The notes below the pieces were generated by a model. The model was not told the DNA's origin. It made no database searches and was given only the letters and a program-made list of their open reading frames with translations. Below, in pieces: positions 1-7,083 of a stretch of 64,000 bases of DNA. The position numbers and the translations under genes are program-made. The stretch is from positions 1 to 64,000 of the forward strand of contig NZ_JAJEPW010000001.1 in NCBI RefSeq assembly GCF_020687045.1, in the 5' to 3' direction. Positions within the stretch are counted from its first letter, which is position 1. Each line of letters opens with the position of its first letter. Origin of the DNA: Vescimonas cirricatena (lineage in GTDB: Bacteria; Bacillota; Clostridia; Oscillospirales; Oscillospiraceae).

Positions 1-482
1 GGTGCTGTAAGATAATGCGGAAGAACATAGAAATCAATCAAATCAAGCCCTGCATCATCTTCTTGTGAGTAGTCCTCTGGCTTTTCATCCATTTGTTCAA
101 TATATTGGATAGTTGGAGCGCATATAATCGCACCCGCCGATTCACCGATCATCAGTTTTCCCTTTGCCAATTCCTTCTTCAATAGCTCATTCGTTCCCGT
201 TTTACGGAGCTGATCCATAAGGAAGAAAGAATTTCCACCAGTAAAATAGATCACATCCGCATCTTCAAAAACGGACTGTATCGTTAAATAAGCCTCCGTT
301 GAAATATCAATTTCCGTTACGGTTGCTCCCAGTTTATTGAATAGCTTTCGAGCCGAGCCGACATAACCGGTGTAGCCTTCACGCAGCGAAGCTGTTGGAA
401 TAAATGCGACTTTCTTATTTTCAATTTCTTCCTTTATCAGACTTCCTACACTTGAAAAATGTGAACATAAAAATAGTTTCAT
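1..482 (-). CDS. Peptidase S51 (dipeptidase E-like) protein, C-terminus cut by window edge
   Basis: Reading left from ATG 482-480, an open frame runs off the window edge (160 codons visible). An AAGGAG ribosome site lies about 8 bases before the ATG. The product has FTGGNSFF near residue 85 and GESAGA near residue 116. The second is the nucleophile-serine elbow of the class I glutamine amidotransferase-like S51 peptidases, which cleave Asp-X dipeptides or act as cyanophycinase-like hydrolases. The gene is AT-rich (AAA, ATT and TTA codons common), unlike the GC-rich genes that follow, so it was probably acquired. The S51 family is clear; the substrate is not. The catalytic His/Glu region lies outside the window. 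Confidence 0.85.
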   Translation of the reverse strand, partial: MKLFLCSHFSSVGSLIKEEIENKKVAFIPTASLREGYTGYVGSARKLFNKLGATVTEIDISTEAYLTIQSVFEDADVIYFTGGNSFFLMDQLRKTGTNELLKKELAKGKLMIGESAGAIICAPTIQYIEQMDEKPEDYSQEDDAGLDLIDFYVLPHYLTA

Positions 483-520
483 CAATATTCTCCTTTATAA
501 ATTCCAATTTATTTCATTCT

Positions 521-2029
521 CTACGCCTTATGCCCGCCGATCTGCGCATTTCGGTCCTTCGCCGTTGCGCCTTCTTCCAGATTCATCGCCTTGAGAATGG
601 CGTTCTTTCCGTACTTCTTCTTGATGGCAAGTGCCGCCTTCTGAATTTTTCGTTCCCGTTCCAGGGCGGCGTCCTCCGCCTTCTGCTTTTCCTCCTGGGC
701 GGCGTAGTCCGTAAAAAGGTCGAGCTGGACAACCCCGTTGTTCTTCTTCGGTGCATCCGCTTCCGGCAGGACATGATTTGCAACGACATACATGCGCCGC
801 ACCAGGAGATTCCTGTCCACGATCCGGTCAAACAGCTCTGACACGGCGCACATTATTTTCTTCGTAGATGATGTGTGACTGTCAAGGTTAATAGAGCCGT
901 GGGCCTGCTTCGGGATCCGGCGGCCATAGCGGTCGGTTTCCACCGGGCCGTGATACCTGGCCCGCCGCGCCGGATCGGTCAGATTCTCAACATCATAGCC
1001 CACGGTCAGCACCATCTGATCGGTGACAAGCCCCTTATCCACCAAATCCAGCACCAGCAGGTCCGTCATCTCCCGGACGACCAGCTTTGCCTTGTCCGCC
1101 TCATAGGGGCAGTGCAGGACCTGACCGGAGCTGAGACTGTTGGAGCTGGGGCGGTACGCCTTGATGGCCGCAATGGTGGTGGGCTCCCAGCCCCACGCAT
1201 GGTCGATGAGCAGTTCCGCGTTCTTGCCGAAGAGCTTATAAAGCAGGTCCTCATTCCGCTCCGAGCAGAGGGCAACATCGCCCATGGTGAACATCCCGTT
1301 CTCCTCCAGCTTCTTTGCGATGCCCCGGCCCACCCGCCAGAAATCGGTGAGAGGCCGGTGTGACCACAGCTCACGGCGAAACTTCATCTCGTCCAGCTCT
1401 GCAATGCGGACGCCGTTTTTATCGGCGGGAATGTGCTTCGCTACAATGTCCATGGCTACCTTGCAGAGAAAGAGGTTTGTCCCGATTCCGGCAGTTGCCG
1501 TGATGCCGGTGGATTCCAGCACATCGAGAATGATCTTCATGGCAAGCTCCCGGGCCGTCAGCCGGTAGGTGCTGAGATAGTCGGTGACGTCCATGAACAC
1601 CTCGTCGATGGAGTAGACCACCATGTCCTCCGGCGCGATGTACTTGAGGTAAGTCTGATAAATGCGGGTGCTGTACTCCATGTAGTACGCCATTCTCGGC
1701 GGCGCGATGAGGAAGTCCACGGCAAGGGCCGGGTCAGCCTGCAACCGGGAGAAAAAGTGGGATGAACCCTCCAACTTTCGCCCCGGGGCCTTCTGCTGCC
1801 GCCGGGCGTTCACCTCCCGGACCCGCTGGTTCACCTCGAAAAGTCGGCTGCGCCCGGAGATGCCGTAGCTTTTGAGGGAGGGCGTCACCGCCAGACAGAT
1901 GGTTTTCTCCGTCCGGCTCTCATCCGCAACGACCAGGTTGGTGTCCAGCGGATCCAACCCCCGCTCCCGGCACTCAACAGAGGCATAGAAGGATTTCAGG
2001 TCAATGGCAATATAGGTGCGTTGTTTCAA
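521..2029 (-). CDS. Y-family DNA polymerase (UmuC/DinB-like)
   Basis: A 502-residue translesion polymerase. The N-terminus has the catalytic start IAIDLKSFYASVE (first metal-binding Asp) and residues near 140 have YSIDEVFMD (the SIDE motif with paired acidic residues). Helix-hairpin-helix and little-finger regions follow. The last 80 residues are a charged, Lys/Glu/Ala-rich tail. The start is TTG at 2029-2027, preceded by GGGAGG with an 8-base gap. The length and N-terminal form match the UmuC-like polymerases common in clostridial accessory DNA rather than the shorter DinB. It copies past damaged bases with low fidelity, normally as part of the SOS response. No LexA box was recognised upstream. 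It is not in an operon with either neighbour. Confidence 0.9.
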   Translation of the reverse strand: MKQRTYIAIDLKSFYASVECRERGLDPLDTNLVVADESRTEKTICLAVTPSLKSYGISGRSRLFEVNQRVREVNARRQQKAPGRKLEGSSHFFSRLQADPALAVDFLIAPPRMAYYMEYSTRIYQTYLKYIAPEDMVVYSIDEVFMDVTDYLSTYRLTARELAMKIILDVLESTGITATAGIGTNLFLCKVAMDIVAKHIPADKNGVRIAELDEMKFRRELWSHRPLTDFWRVGRGIAKKLEENGMFTMGDVALCSERNEDLLYKLFGKNAELLIDHAWGWEPTTIAAIKAYRPSSNSLSSGQVLHCPYEADKAKLVVREMTDLLVLDLVDKGLVTDQMVLTVGYDVENLTDPARRARYHGPVETDRYGRRIPKQAHGSINLDSHTSSTKKIMCAVSELFDRIVDRNLLVRRMYVVANHVLPEADAPKKNNGVVQLDLFTDYAAQEEKQKAEDAALERERKIQKAALAIKKKYGKNAILKAMNLEEGATAKDRNAQIGGHKA

Positions 2030-2079
2030 CTTCTGTGCCTCCCTTCAAGCAAAATTTACAGATATCCCGCCTCAAGATC

Positions 2080-2110
2080 TTGACTTAAAGTCGGGTTCAG
2101 GTGTTATCAT
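2080..2110 (+). promoter_or_regulatory. MerR-type promoter with 19-base spacer
   Basis: TTGACT (2080-2085) and TATCAT (2105-2110) are separated by 19 bases. The spacer begins TAAAGTCGGG, so the element reads CTTGACTTAAAGT. Over-long 19-base spacers with an operator between -35 and -10 are the hallmark of promoters untwisted by MerR-family activators. It faces the truncated cupin gene. No MerR gene is in the window. Confidence 0.6.
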
Positions 2111-2157
2111 GAGTATAGCAAAAACCAAAGCGCCGCGCAAGAGCGCGGGCCGGAATA

Positions 2158-2475
2158 ATGGAAGTAAAGAAAATGTCTGTGAAACAAACCGCTCCTTCGG
2201 GCGACAGCGCCATGGCCCGGCATGCCGCGTCCATGGTCTTCCCCATCGGTGCGCCCAACGACGGCTTTGCGCAGTATTTTACGGGCAGGAGCTTTCTTGC
2301 GCCCGTTTCCACGGAACAGGTCGGTATTTTCAATGTGACCTTTGAGCCGGGCTGCCGCAACAACTGGCACATCCATCACGCCAAAAGCGGCGGCGGCCAG
2401 ATCCTGATCTGCGTGGCCGGACGCGGCTTCTATCAGGAGTGGGGCCGGGCCGCCGTGCGGCGGGCCGGAGGGACG
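2158..2475 (+). pseudogene. Truncated cupin-domain gene
   Basis: From ATG 2158 (or 2173) the frame encodes the first ~100 residues of a cupin protein of the type linked to carboxymuconolactone-decarboxylase/aldo-keto reductase operons. It includes GCRNNWHIHHAKSGGGQ, the first metal-binding cupin motif (HxH). The fold should continue with a second His motif after residue ~96. Instead the reading breaks down near 2450-2475 and runs into a sequence shared with the repeat at 19.83 kb. The frame stays open to 2619 but the tail resembles nothing and crosses a terminator. I read it as a 5' remnant behind an intact MerR-type promoter. The exact breakpoint is uncertain. Confidence 0.6.
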
Positions 2476-2477
2476 CG

Positions 2478-2525
2478 GCGTGTACGTCGCAAAAAACACT
2501 TCTCAGTCTGCAAGCCTTTTGGAAC
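2478..2525. repeat. Partial copy of a dispersed repeat also found at 19.83-19.95 kb
   Basis: Bases 2478-2501 (GCGTGTACGTCGCAAAAAAC then ACTT) match 19827-19850 at 21 of 24 positions. The following CTTTTGGAACA (2516-2526) matches the right arm of the hairpin at 19943-19952. The copy lies where the cupin gene loses its coding sense, so the repeat or a deletion next to it probably ended that gene. Confidence 0.5.
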
Positions 2526-2562
2526 AAAAAAATCAGGTCCGTTTCCGGACCTGATTTTTTAT
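2526..2562. terminator. Bidirectional terminator between cupin remnant and rplT
   Basis: A perfect 12-base inverted repeat (2530-2541 with 2546-2557) is flanked by an A run on the left and a T run on the right, so it ends transcripts from both strands. It is the terminator of infC-rpmI-rplT on the minus strand. Confidence 0.85.
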
Positions 2563-2584
2563 GTCGTATGTTCCGCGTATCCGT

Positions 2585-2935
2585 TTACGCCTTCTTGGCG
2601 ATGTCGCACAGGGCGGTGAAGGCCACGGTGTCGTTGATGGCCATCTCAGAGAGCATCTTGCGGTTGATCTGGATGCCGGCCACCTTCAGACCGTGCATAA
2701 AGGTGGAGTAGTTCATGCCGTTGAGCTTGCAGGCGGCGGAGATGCGGGTGATCCACAGCTGGCGGAAATCCCGCTTCTTCAGCCGGCGGCCCACATAGGC
2801 GTAGGTCAGGGACTTCATGACCTGCTCATTGGCCATCTTGAAGTGCTTGGACTTGGCGCCCCAGTAGCCCTTGGCCAGCTTCAGAGTCTTATTTCTTCTT
2901 TTACGCGCCATCATAGCGCCTTTAACACGTGCCAT
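2585..2935 (-). CDS. rplT: Ribosomal protein L20
   Basis: A 116-residue protein starting MARVKGAMMARKRRNKTLKL, full length for L20. It binds 23S rRNA early in 50S assembly. It is the last gene of the infC-rpmI-rplT operon, which also encodes IF3 and L35. In Firmicutes L20 represses this operon by binding the infC leader, and a leader with the right mutually exclusive hairpins is present at 3750-3908. A bidirectional terminator follows directly at 2526-2562. Confidence 0.98.
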   Translation of the reverse strand: MARVKGAMMARKRRNKTLKLAKGYWGAKSKHFKMANEQVMKSLTYAYVGRRLKKRDFRQLWITRISAACKLNGMNYSTFMHGLKVAGIQINRKMLSEMAINDTVAFTALCDIAKKA

Positions 2936-2972
2936 TTCTTAATTGCCTCCTATTTCTAACGATATCCGTCTC

Positions 2973-3170
2973 TTATTTGTAGGGGATCATCTTGCGGATG
3001 GTGGCCTCATTGGTGCAGTCGGCATAGGTGCCGCTGCGCAGGCGACGACCGCGCTTGGTGTCCTTCTTGGTGAGGATGTGGCTCTTGAAAGCGTGCGCTC
3101 TCTTGACCTTGCCGGACTTCGTCAGATTGAAGCGCTTCTTGGCGCCGCTGTGGGTCTTCAGTTTAGGCAT
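2973..3170 (-). CDS. rpmI: Ribosomal protein L35
   Basis: A 65-residue, highly basic protein starting MPKLKTHSGAKKRFNLTKSG, which is the L35 signature. It has full length and normal order between infC and rplT. It is part of the 50S subunit. An AAGGAG-type ribosome site precedes the ATG at 3170-3168. The 37-base gap to rplT is typical of an operon. Confidence 0.98.
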   Translation of the reverse strand: MPKLKTHSGAKKRFNLTKSGKVKRAHAFKSHILTKKDTKRGRRLRSGTYADCTNEATIRKMIPYK

Positions 3171-3221
3171 AATATTACTCCTTCCATCTATTCTCCCGCC
3201 GGGGCGGGAAGAACTCGTGTG

Positions 3222-3749
3222 TTATTTTCCGGCCTTCTGGGCCTTGGGGGACAGGAACATGGACATGAGCCGGCCCTCCATCTTGGCGGATTTATCCATG
3301 GTGGCCACGTCGGCGCAAAGCTCCGCGAACTTCTTCAGCAGATCCCGGCCGATATCCGTATGCGCCATCTCGCGGCCGCGGAAGCGGACGGAGACCTTCA
3401 CCCGGTTGCCGTCAGCCAGGAACTTCTGCGCATTTTTCAGCTTGGTGTTGAAGTCGCCGACATCGATGCCCGGAGACATGCGAATTTCCTTGATCTCCAC
3501 CACGTGCTGGTTCTTTCTGGCTTCCTTCTCCTTCTTGCTGCGCTCGAACTTGAACTTGCCATAGTTCATGAGCTTGCACACAGGCGGCGTCGCCTGGGGG
3601 GAAATCTTCACCAGGTCCAGTCCCTTTTCCTCGGCGATGTGCAGGCCCTCCGCAGAGGACACAATGCCCAGCTGCTCGCCGTCTTCGCCGATGAGGCGGA
3701 TCTCCTTATCCCGGATCTCTTCATTGAGTTCATGCTCTACCTTGCTAAT
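3222..3749 (-). CDS. infC: Translation initiation factor IF-3, ATT start
   Basis: The conserved IF3 N-terminus ISKVEHELNEEIRDKEIRLI begins at an ATT codon (3749-3747), preceded by GGAGGTG with a short gap. The frame is open further upstream to 3980, but that stretch is the regulatory leader and no ATG there gives an IF3-like start. Non-canonical AUU/AUC starts are a known feature of infC and let IF3 repress its own translation. The product is 175 residues with both IF3 domains: the N-terminal part to about residue 70, a linker, then the C-terminal domain containing GIDVGDFNTKLKNAQKFL. IF3 keeps the 30S subunit free and checks start-codon pairing. Confidence 0.93.
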   Translation of the reverse strand: MSKVEHELNEEIRDKEIRLIGEDGEQLGIVSSAEGLHIAEEKGLDLVKISPQATPPVCKLMNYGKFKFERSKKEKEARKNQHVVEIKEIRMSPGIDVGDFNTKLKNAQKFLADGNRVKVSVRFRGREMAHTDIGRDLLKKFAELCADVATMDKSAKMEGRLMSMFLSPKAQKAGK

Positions 3750-3908
3750 AACCGTCGCACCTCCATTCGATAAATAAAAAACGCGAATGCATCCCTTGCA
3801 TCCGCGCAGCGGCACGGCCCCCATAACGGAAGCCCTGACGAAAATCGCTGTTGACCTCTTTGCCTGGGGCGGGAGGTGAGGCGGATGCATCCAGCCTTCT
3901 TTGTTTTC
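3750..3908 (-). promoter_or_regulatory. L20 leader (transcription attenuator) of infC-rpmI-rplT
   Basis: The untranslated leader holds a terminator hairpin (3782-3791 with 3797-3806, then a T run on the minus strand). The 5' arm of that hairpin (minus strand, 3806-3797, GCGGATGCA) can instead pair perfectly over 9 bases with an upstream segment (minus strand, complement of 3881-3889). Terminator and antiterminator are therefore mutually exclusive. This is the design of the L20-controlled leader known in Firmicutes. L20 as the ligand is inferred from gene order and that precedent. Confidence 0.75.
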
Positions 3909-3914
3909 CAGGAT

Positions 3915-3943
3915 AGTATACCAGACCCTCCCTCCCCTGTCAA
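3915..3943 (-). promoter_or_regulatory. Sigma-A promoter of infC operon
   Basis: On the minus strand TTGACA (3943-3938), a 17-base spacer and TATACT (3920-3915). Transcription should start near 3908, giving a leader of about 160 bases. Confidence 0.85.
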
Positions 3944-4029
3944 GCACTTTTTCCTGAAAATATCGTTGAAATTTGCCCACCTACCGTGGTAACATAGGGA
4001 GAGAAAACTGCGGAAGGAGGGTCCGCCCT

Positions 4030-4593
4030 ATGTCCCATCCCATGCTGCCGCTGCTGGAGCGGACGCCGGTGATCCCGGCGGTGAAGGAGCCGGAGACTCT
4101 GGACCTGGCCCTGGCCCACGACGGAGCGGCGGTGTTCCTGCTGTGCGGCGACATTCTGAATATCGTGGGTCTTGTGGACCGGGTCCACCGGGCCGGGAAG
4201 CGGGCGGTGGTCCATGGGGACCTGGTGGCGGGACTGGCCCCCAGGGAGATCGCCGTGGACTATCTGCGCTCCTGCGGAGCCGACGGGATCATCTCCACCC
4301 GGCCCCACATCATCCGCCGGGGCCGGGAGCTGGGCATGCTGACGGTGCTGCGGGTGTTCGCCATCGACTCCAAGGCCGTCAGCAACCTGGGGAAGGAGAC
4401 CGGCATAGGGATGCCGGACCTGATCGAGGTGCTGCCCGGTACCATTTACAGGGTCATCGCCCGGCTGTCCCGGGAGCTGCCGGTGCCCCTGATCGCCGGG
4501 GGCCTGCTGGCGGACAAGGCCGATGTCACCGCGGCGCTGAGCGCCGGGGCCCTGTGCGTCTCCGCCAGCGACCCGCAGCTGTGGGACCTGTGA
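4030..4593 (+). CDS. GlpP-family glycerol-3-phosphate responsive antiterminator
   Basis: A 187-residue protein starting MSHPMLPLLERTPVIPAV at ATG 4030, with AAGGAGG about 10 bases upstream. An upstream in-frame ATG at 3973 lacks a ribosome site. The fold is a TIM-barrel-like GlpP domain with VIPAVKEPE, VVHGDLV, GIISTRPH and PLIAGGLL, typical of GlpP. GlpP binds glycerol-3-phosphate and antiterminates glp mRNA leaders. No glycerol genes lie next to it here, so the target operon is elsewhere. Its stop overlaps the next gene's GTG start (GTGA), indicating coupled translation. Confidence 0.85.
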   Translation: MSHPMLPLLERTPVIPAVKEPETLDLALAHDGAAVFLLCGDILNIVGLVDRVHRAGKRAVVHGDLVAGLAPREIAVDYLRSCGADGIISTRPHIIRRGRELGMLTVLRVFAIDSKAVSNLGKETGIGMPDLIEVLPGTIYRVIARLSRELPVPLIAGGLLADKADVTAALSAGALCVSASDPQLWDL

Positions 4594-5213
4594 CGGCGAC
4601 CTTTCTGGGGCTGGAGGCGGCCCTGTACGCGGCGTTCATGACCCTGGACCTTACCGGCGGCAGCGGCGACCCGGTGAAATACGCCTCCATCGCCGTGTGC
4701 CTGGTGTTTTCCGTGCTGTTCGCCCGGCGGGGCGGCAACCGCCTGATGGCCGCCGCCATGGCCCTGACCCTGGGGGCCGACACCTTTCTTCTGCTGCTGA
4801 ACGACTGGTACGGCGCAGGGGTGGCCCTGTTCTGCGGGGTCCAGGGGCTGTACCTGGTCCGTATCCTCCGCCGGTGCGGCCGTTCCCTGTGGGGACTGCG
4901 GCTGTTCCTGGTGGGTGCGGCCTGGGCAGGGCTGTGGGCCCTGGGCCTGCTGTCGCCGCTGAACCTGCTGGCGGCGGTGTATTTCGCCAATTTCCTGGTG
5001 AACGCCTGTCAGGCGCTTTCCCTTTCCATGCCGCTGTTTGCCTGGGGACTGTGTCTGTTCCTGCTGTGCGACGTGTGCGTGGGCGTTCATAACCAGCCGG
5101 AGCTGTTTCCCGGGTGGCTTGCCGCCTTTGCCCAGGTGGGTATGTGGCTGTTTTACCTGCCGGGCCAGGTGCTGCTGGTGCTGTCCGGCCGGAAAAAGGA
5201 GGATATTTCATGA
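4590..5213 (+). CDS. Integral membrane protein, YhhN/lysoplasmalogenase-like
   Basis: The GTG start at 4590 overlaps the previous stop. The 207-residue product is almost all hydrophobic, with about seven or eight predicted membrane segments. The pattern of short helices, DTFLLLLNDWYGAGVALFCG, and a C-terminal LLCDVCVGVHN resembles the YhhN/TMEM86 family, which includes lysoplasmalogenases. The family call is from pattern only. Its ATGA overlap with the following membrane-protein gene suggests the three genes from 4030 to 5863 form one operon. Confidence 0.6.
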   Translation: MTATFLGLEAALYAAFMTLDLTGGSGDPVKYASIAVCLVFSVLFARRGGNRLMAAAMALTLGADTFLLLLNDWYGAGVALFCGVQGLYLVRILRRCGRSLWGLRLFLVGAAWAGLWALGLLSPLNLLAAVYFANFLVNACQALSLSMPLFAWGLCLFLLCDVCVGVHNQPELFPGWLAAFAQVGMWLFYLPGQVLLVLSGRKKEDIS

Positions 5214-5863
5214 GGAAGCTGCTGTCCGTTTTCACGGCCTTTGCCATGGCCCTGACCATCCTGACCGGGTCCATCGCCCTGCCGCTGTTGATCCGGCCCT
5301 TCTACCGGGCCCAGATCGAGCCTCTGGGCATCCCCGCCCGCAGCGGCCTGACGGCGGAGCAGATCGGGGCGGCCTTTGACGACGTGATGGATTACTGCCT
5401 GGGCAAGCGCCCGGACTTTGCCGCCGGTGTGCTGTCCTTCTCCCCGGAGGGGGCCAGCCACTTCGCCGATGTGCGGCGGCTGTTTCTGCTGGACCTTCGG
5501 GTGCTGGCGGTGTGCATGGCGGTGCTGCTGGTGCTGTACGCTCTGCGGCGGAAAAAGGGCCTGACCCTGTGTCCCCTGGCGGGCCACAGTCCCGGCTTCT
5601 GGGCCGGCTGCGGCCTGGGCGGGGCGCTGGCCATAGCCGGCGTCCTGGCGGCCCTGGACTTTGACCGGGCCTTCACGGTGTTCCACAGCATCTTCTTCCC
5701 CGGCAAGGACAACTGGCTCTTTGACCCGGCCACGGACCCGGTGATCCTGATCCTGCCGGAGGCGTTCTTCCGCAGCTGCGCCATTCTCATTCTGGCGGCG
5801 GTGCTGCTGTGCTGCGCCGCGCTCATCATCGCGGACCTGTGCCGCCGCAGACGGGCCCCATAA
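5210..5863 (+). CDS. TIGR01906-family membrane protein
   Basis: A 217-residue protein with an N-terminal hydrophobic segment (residues 5-28), an extracytoplasmic region containing DDVMDYCLGK and GASHFADVRRLF, and then three further membrane segments. It ends in a basic RRRRAP tail. The DVMDYC and H-DV motifs match the TIGR01906 family of Firmicutes membrane proteins, whose function is unknown. The start overlaps the previous stop (ATGA), with GGAGG upstream. Two hairpins (around 5880-5895 and 5929-5946) follow. Confidence 0.75.
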   Translation: MRKLLSVFTAFAMALTILTGSIALPLLIRPFYRAQIEPLGIPARSGLTAEQIGAAFDDVMDYCLGKRPDFAAGVLSFSPEGASHFADVRRLFLLDLRVLAVCMAVLLVLYALRRKKGLTLCPLAGHSPGFWAGCGLGGALAIAGVLAALDFDRAFTVFHSIFFPGKDNWLFDPATDPVILILPEAFFRSCAILILAAVLLCCAALIIADLCRRRRAP

Positions 5864-5918
5864 ATGGGCACAAAAAAAGCGCCTTGCGGCGCATCCCTTC
5901 GTAAAACGCTTTTTCTGT

Positions 5919-5950
5919 AAAAAAAATCACCACGCACAGGCGTGGTTTCT
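5919..5950. terminator. Hairpin terminator serving the minus-strand microgene
   Basis: ACCACGC (5929-5935) pairs with GCGTGGT (5940-5946). On the minus strand the hairpin is followed by an eight-base T run (5926-5919). It can end the short transcript that starts near 6078, and may also slow plus-strand readthrough. Confidence 0.75.
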
Positions 5951-5971
5951 TCCTTGGTATAGCCGGATCAC

Positions 5972-6049
5972 TTACCGCTCGCTGGGCTGCCAGTCGGAAC
6001 CCTCGAAGATCATGTCATCCAGGTCACCCTTCATGAAGATGTTGGTCAT
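5972..6049 (-). CDS. 25-residue acidic microprotein in its own transcription unit
   Basis: ATG 6049-6047 to TAA encodes 25 residues beginning MTNIFMKGDLDDMIFEGS and ending SDWQPSER. An AAAGGAG ribosome site lies 9 bases upstream. A near-consensus promoter (6113-6085, 17-base spacer) and a hairpin terminator (5946-5919) frame it, so the whole unit is only about 160 bases. The peptide is acidic with one Trp and no membrane segment. I do not recognise a family. The strict promoter/RBS/ORF/terminator order makes a real gene likely, though it could be the coding part of a dual-function RNA. Confidence 0.6.
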   Translation of the reverse strand: MTNIFMKGDLDDMIFEGSDWQPSER

Positions 6050-6084
6050 TGTATCACGCTCCTTTCTTCTCTTTTCACGGTTAT

Positions 6085-6113
6085 AGTATATCCCGCCCGG
6101 CCCGGTTTTGCAA
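6085..6113 (-). promoter_or_regulatory. Sigma-A promoter of the 25-residue microgene
   Basis: On the minus strand TTGCAA (6113-6108), a 17-base spacer, then TATACT (6090-6085). Confidence 0.75.
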
Positions 6114-6179
6114 GGGTGAGAATCTACATTTTTCATAAAAACCGCTCATCATTTTTTGCTATTATGCACAACAAAGGAC

Positions 6180-6209
6180 TTGCAAACCCCGGGGAACCTA
6201 TTATATAAT
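6180..6209 (+). promoter_or_regulatory. Sigma-A promoter of the 6238-11733 gene cluster
   Basis: TTGCAA (6180-6185), an 18-base spacer and TATAAT (6204-6209), about 28 bases before the metallophosphoesterase GTG start. Confidence 0.7.
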
Positions 6210-6237
6210 AAGTGACAGCGGGAAAGGAGGTGCCGCC

Positions 6238-7074
6238 GTGGCCCACAAGGAACAACGCAGAAAGAAGACCCTGCCGCTGCTGCTGGCGGCCCTGACCCTG
6301 GCCGGAGCCGGGCTCTGGTGGGGGAACTACACCCTCTCCGTCGAGGAATACGCATTTTCCTCCTCCCGTCTGCCCCCGGGCTGGGACGGCGGACGGCTGG
6401 TGGTGCTGTCGGACCTCCATGGCCGCCGGTTCGGCCGGGACAACCGCCGCCTGGCGGCGGCGGTGGAGGCCGCCCACCCGGACGTCATCGCCCTGGTGGG
6501 GGATTTCGTGGACGAGTGGACGGACCCGGCGTACCTGCGCCCTCTGCTGGAAAGGCTCACGGCCCTGGCCCCCTGCTATTTCGTCTCCGGCAACCACGAG
6601 TGGGCCGCCGGAAAGATGCAGGAGACGGCGGCCCTGCTGGCGGACTGCGGCGTCACCTGGCTCCATAACGGCTTCGTGACGCTTCAGCGGGGCGGCGACA
6701 GCCTGCTCCTGGCGGGCATCGACGACCCCAACGGCTACGCCGACCAGAAAACGCCCCAGCAGGTGGCCCGGGAGGTCCGGGACGCCGCCCCGGAGGGCTT
6801 CTGGCTGCTGCTGGCCCACCGGAACAACCTGTTTGAATCGGAATACGCCGCCCTGGGGGCGGATCTGACCCTGTCGGGCCACGGCCACGGCGGCCTGTGG
6901 CGTCTGCCCTTTACCGACGGGCTGCTGGGAAGCGGCGGCACGCTGCTGCCCTCCTATACCAACGGATTTTACACCTGCCGGGGCGCGGAGGTATTTGTCT
7001 CCCGGGGCCTCGGCGGCATGGTGCGCCTGTTCAACCGCCCGGAGGTGGCGGTGTTGACCCTGCGGCGCGCATAA
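6238..7074 (+). CDS. Membrane-anchored metallophosphoesterase
   Basis: A 278-residue protein from GTG 6238, preceded by AAAGGAGGT. Residues 12-30 form a signal anchor. The calcineurin-like core has VLSDLHG (D, H), GDFVDE (D), GNHEW (N, H) and the late GHGHGG (two His): all metal-binding blocks are present. Similar proteins (YkuE type) hydrolyse phosphoesters outside the cell, for example in lipid precursors. The substrate here is unknown. It is the first gene of a run continuing into mnmG with a 9-base gap. Confidence 0.88.
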   Translation: MAHKEQRRKKTLPLLLAALTLAGAGLWWGNYTLSVEEYAFSSSRLPPGWDGGRLVVLSDLHGRRFGRDNRRLAAAVEAAHPDVIALVGDFVDEWTDPAYLRPLLERLTALAPCYFVSGNHEWAAGKMQETAALLADCGVTWLHNGFVTLQRGGDSLLLAGIDDPNGYADQKTPQQVAREVRDAAPEGFWLLLAHRNNLFESEYAALGADLTLSGHGHGGLWRLPFTDGLLGSGGTLLPSYTNGFYTCRGAEVFVSRGLGGMVRLFNRPEVAVLTLRRA

Positions 7075-7083
7075 GGAGCCTGT

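Noticed and set aside
3750..3980. 77-codon N-terminal extension of IF3 in frame
   Set aside because: It covers the promoter and attenuator; IF3 homology begins at ATT 3749 with a proper ribosome site.
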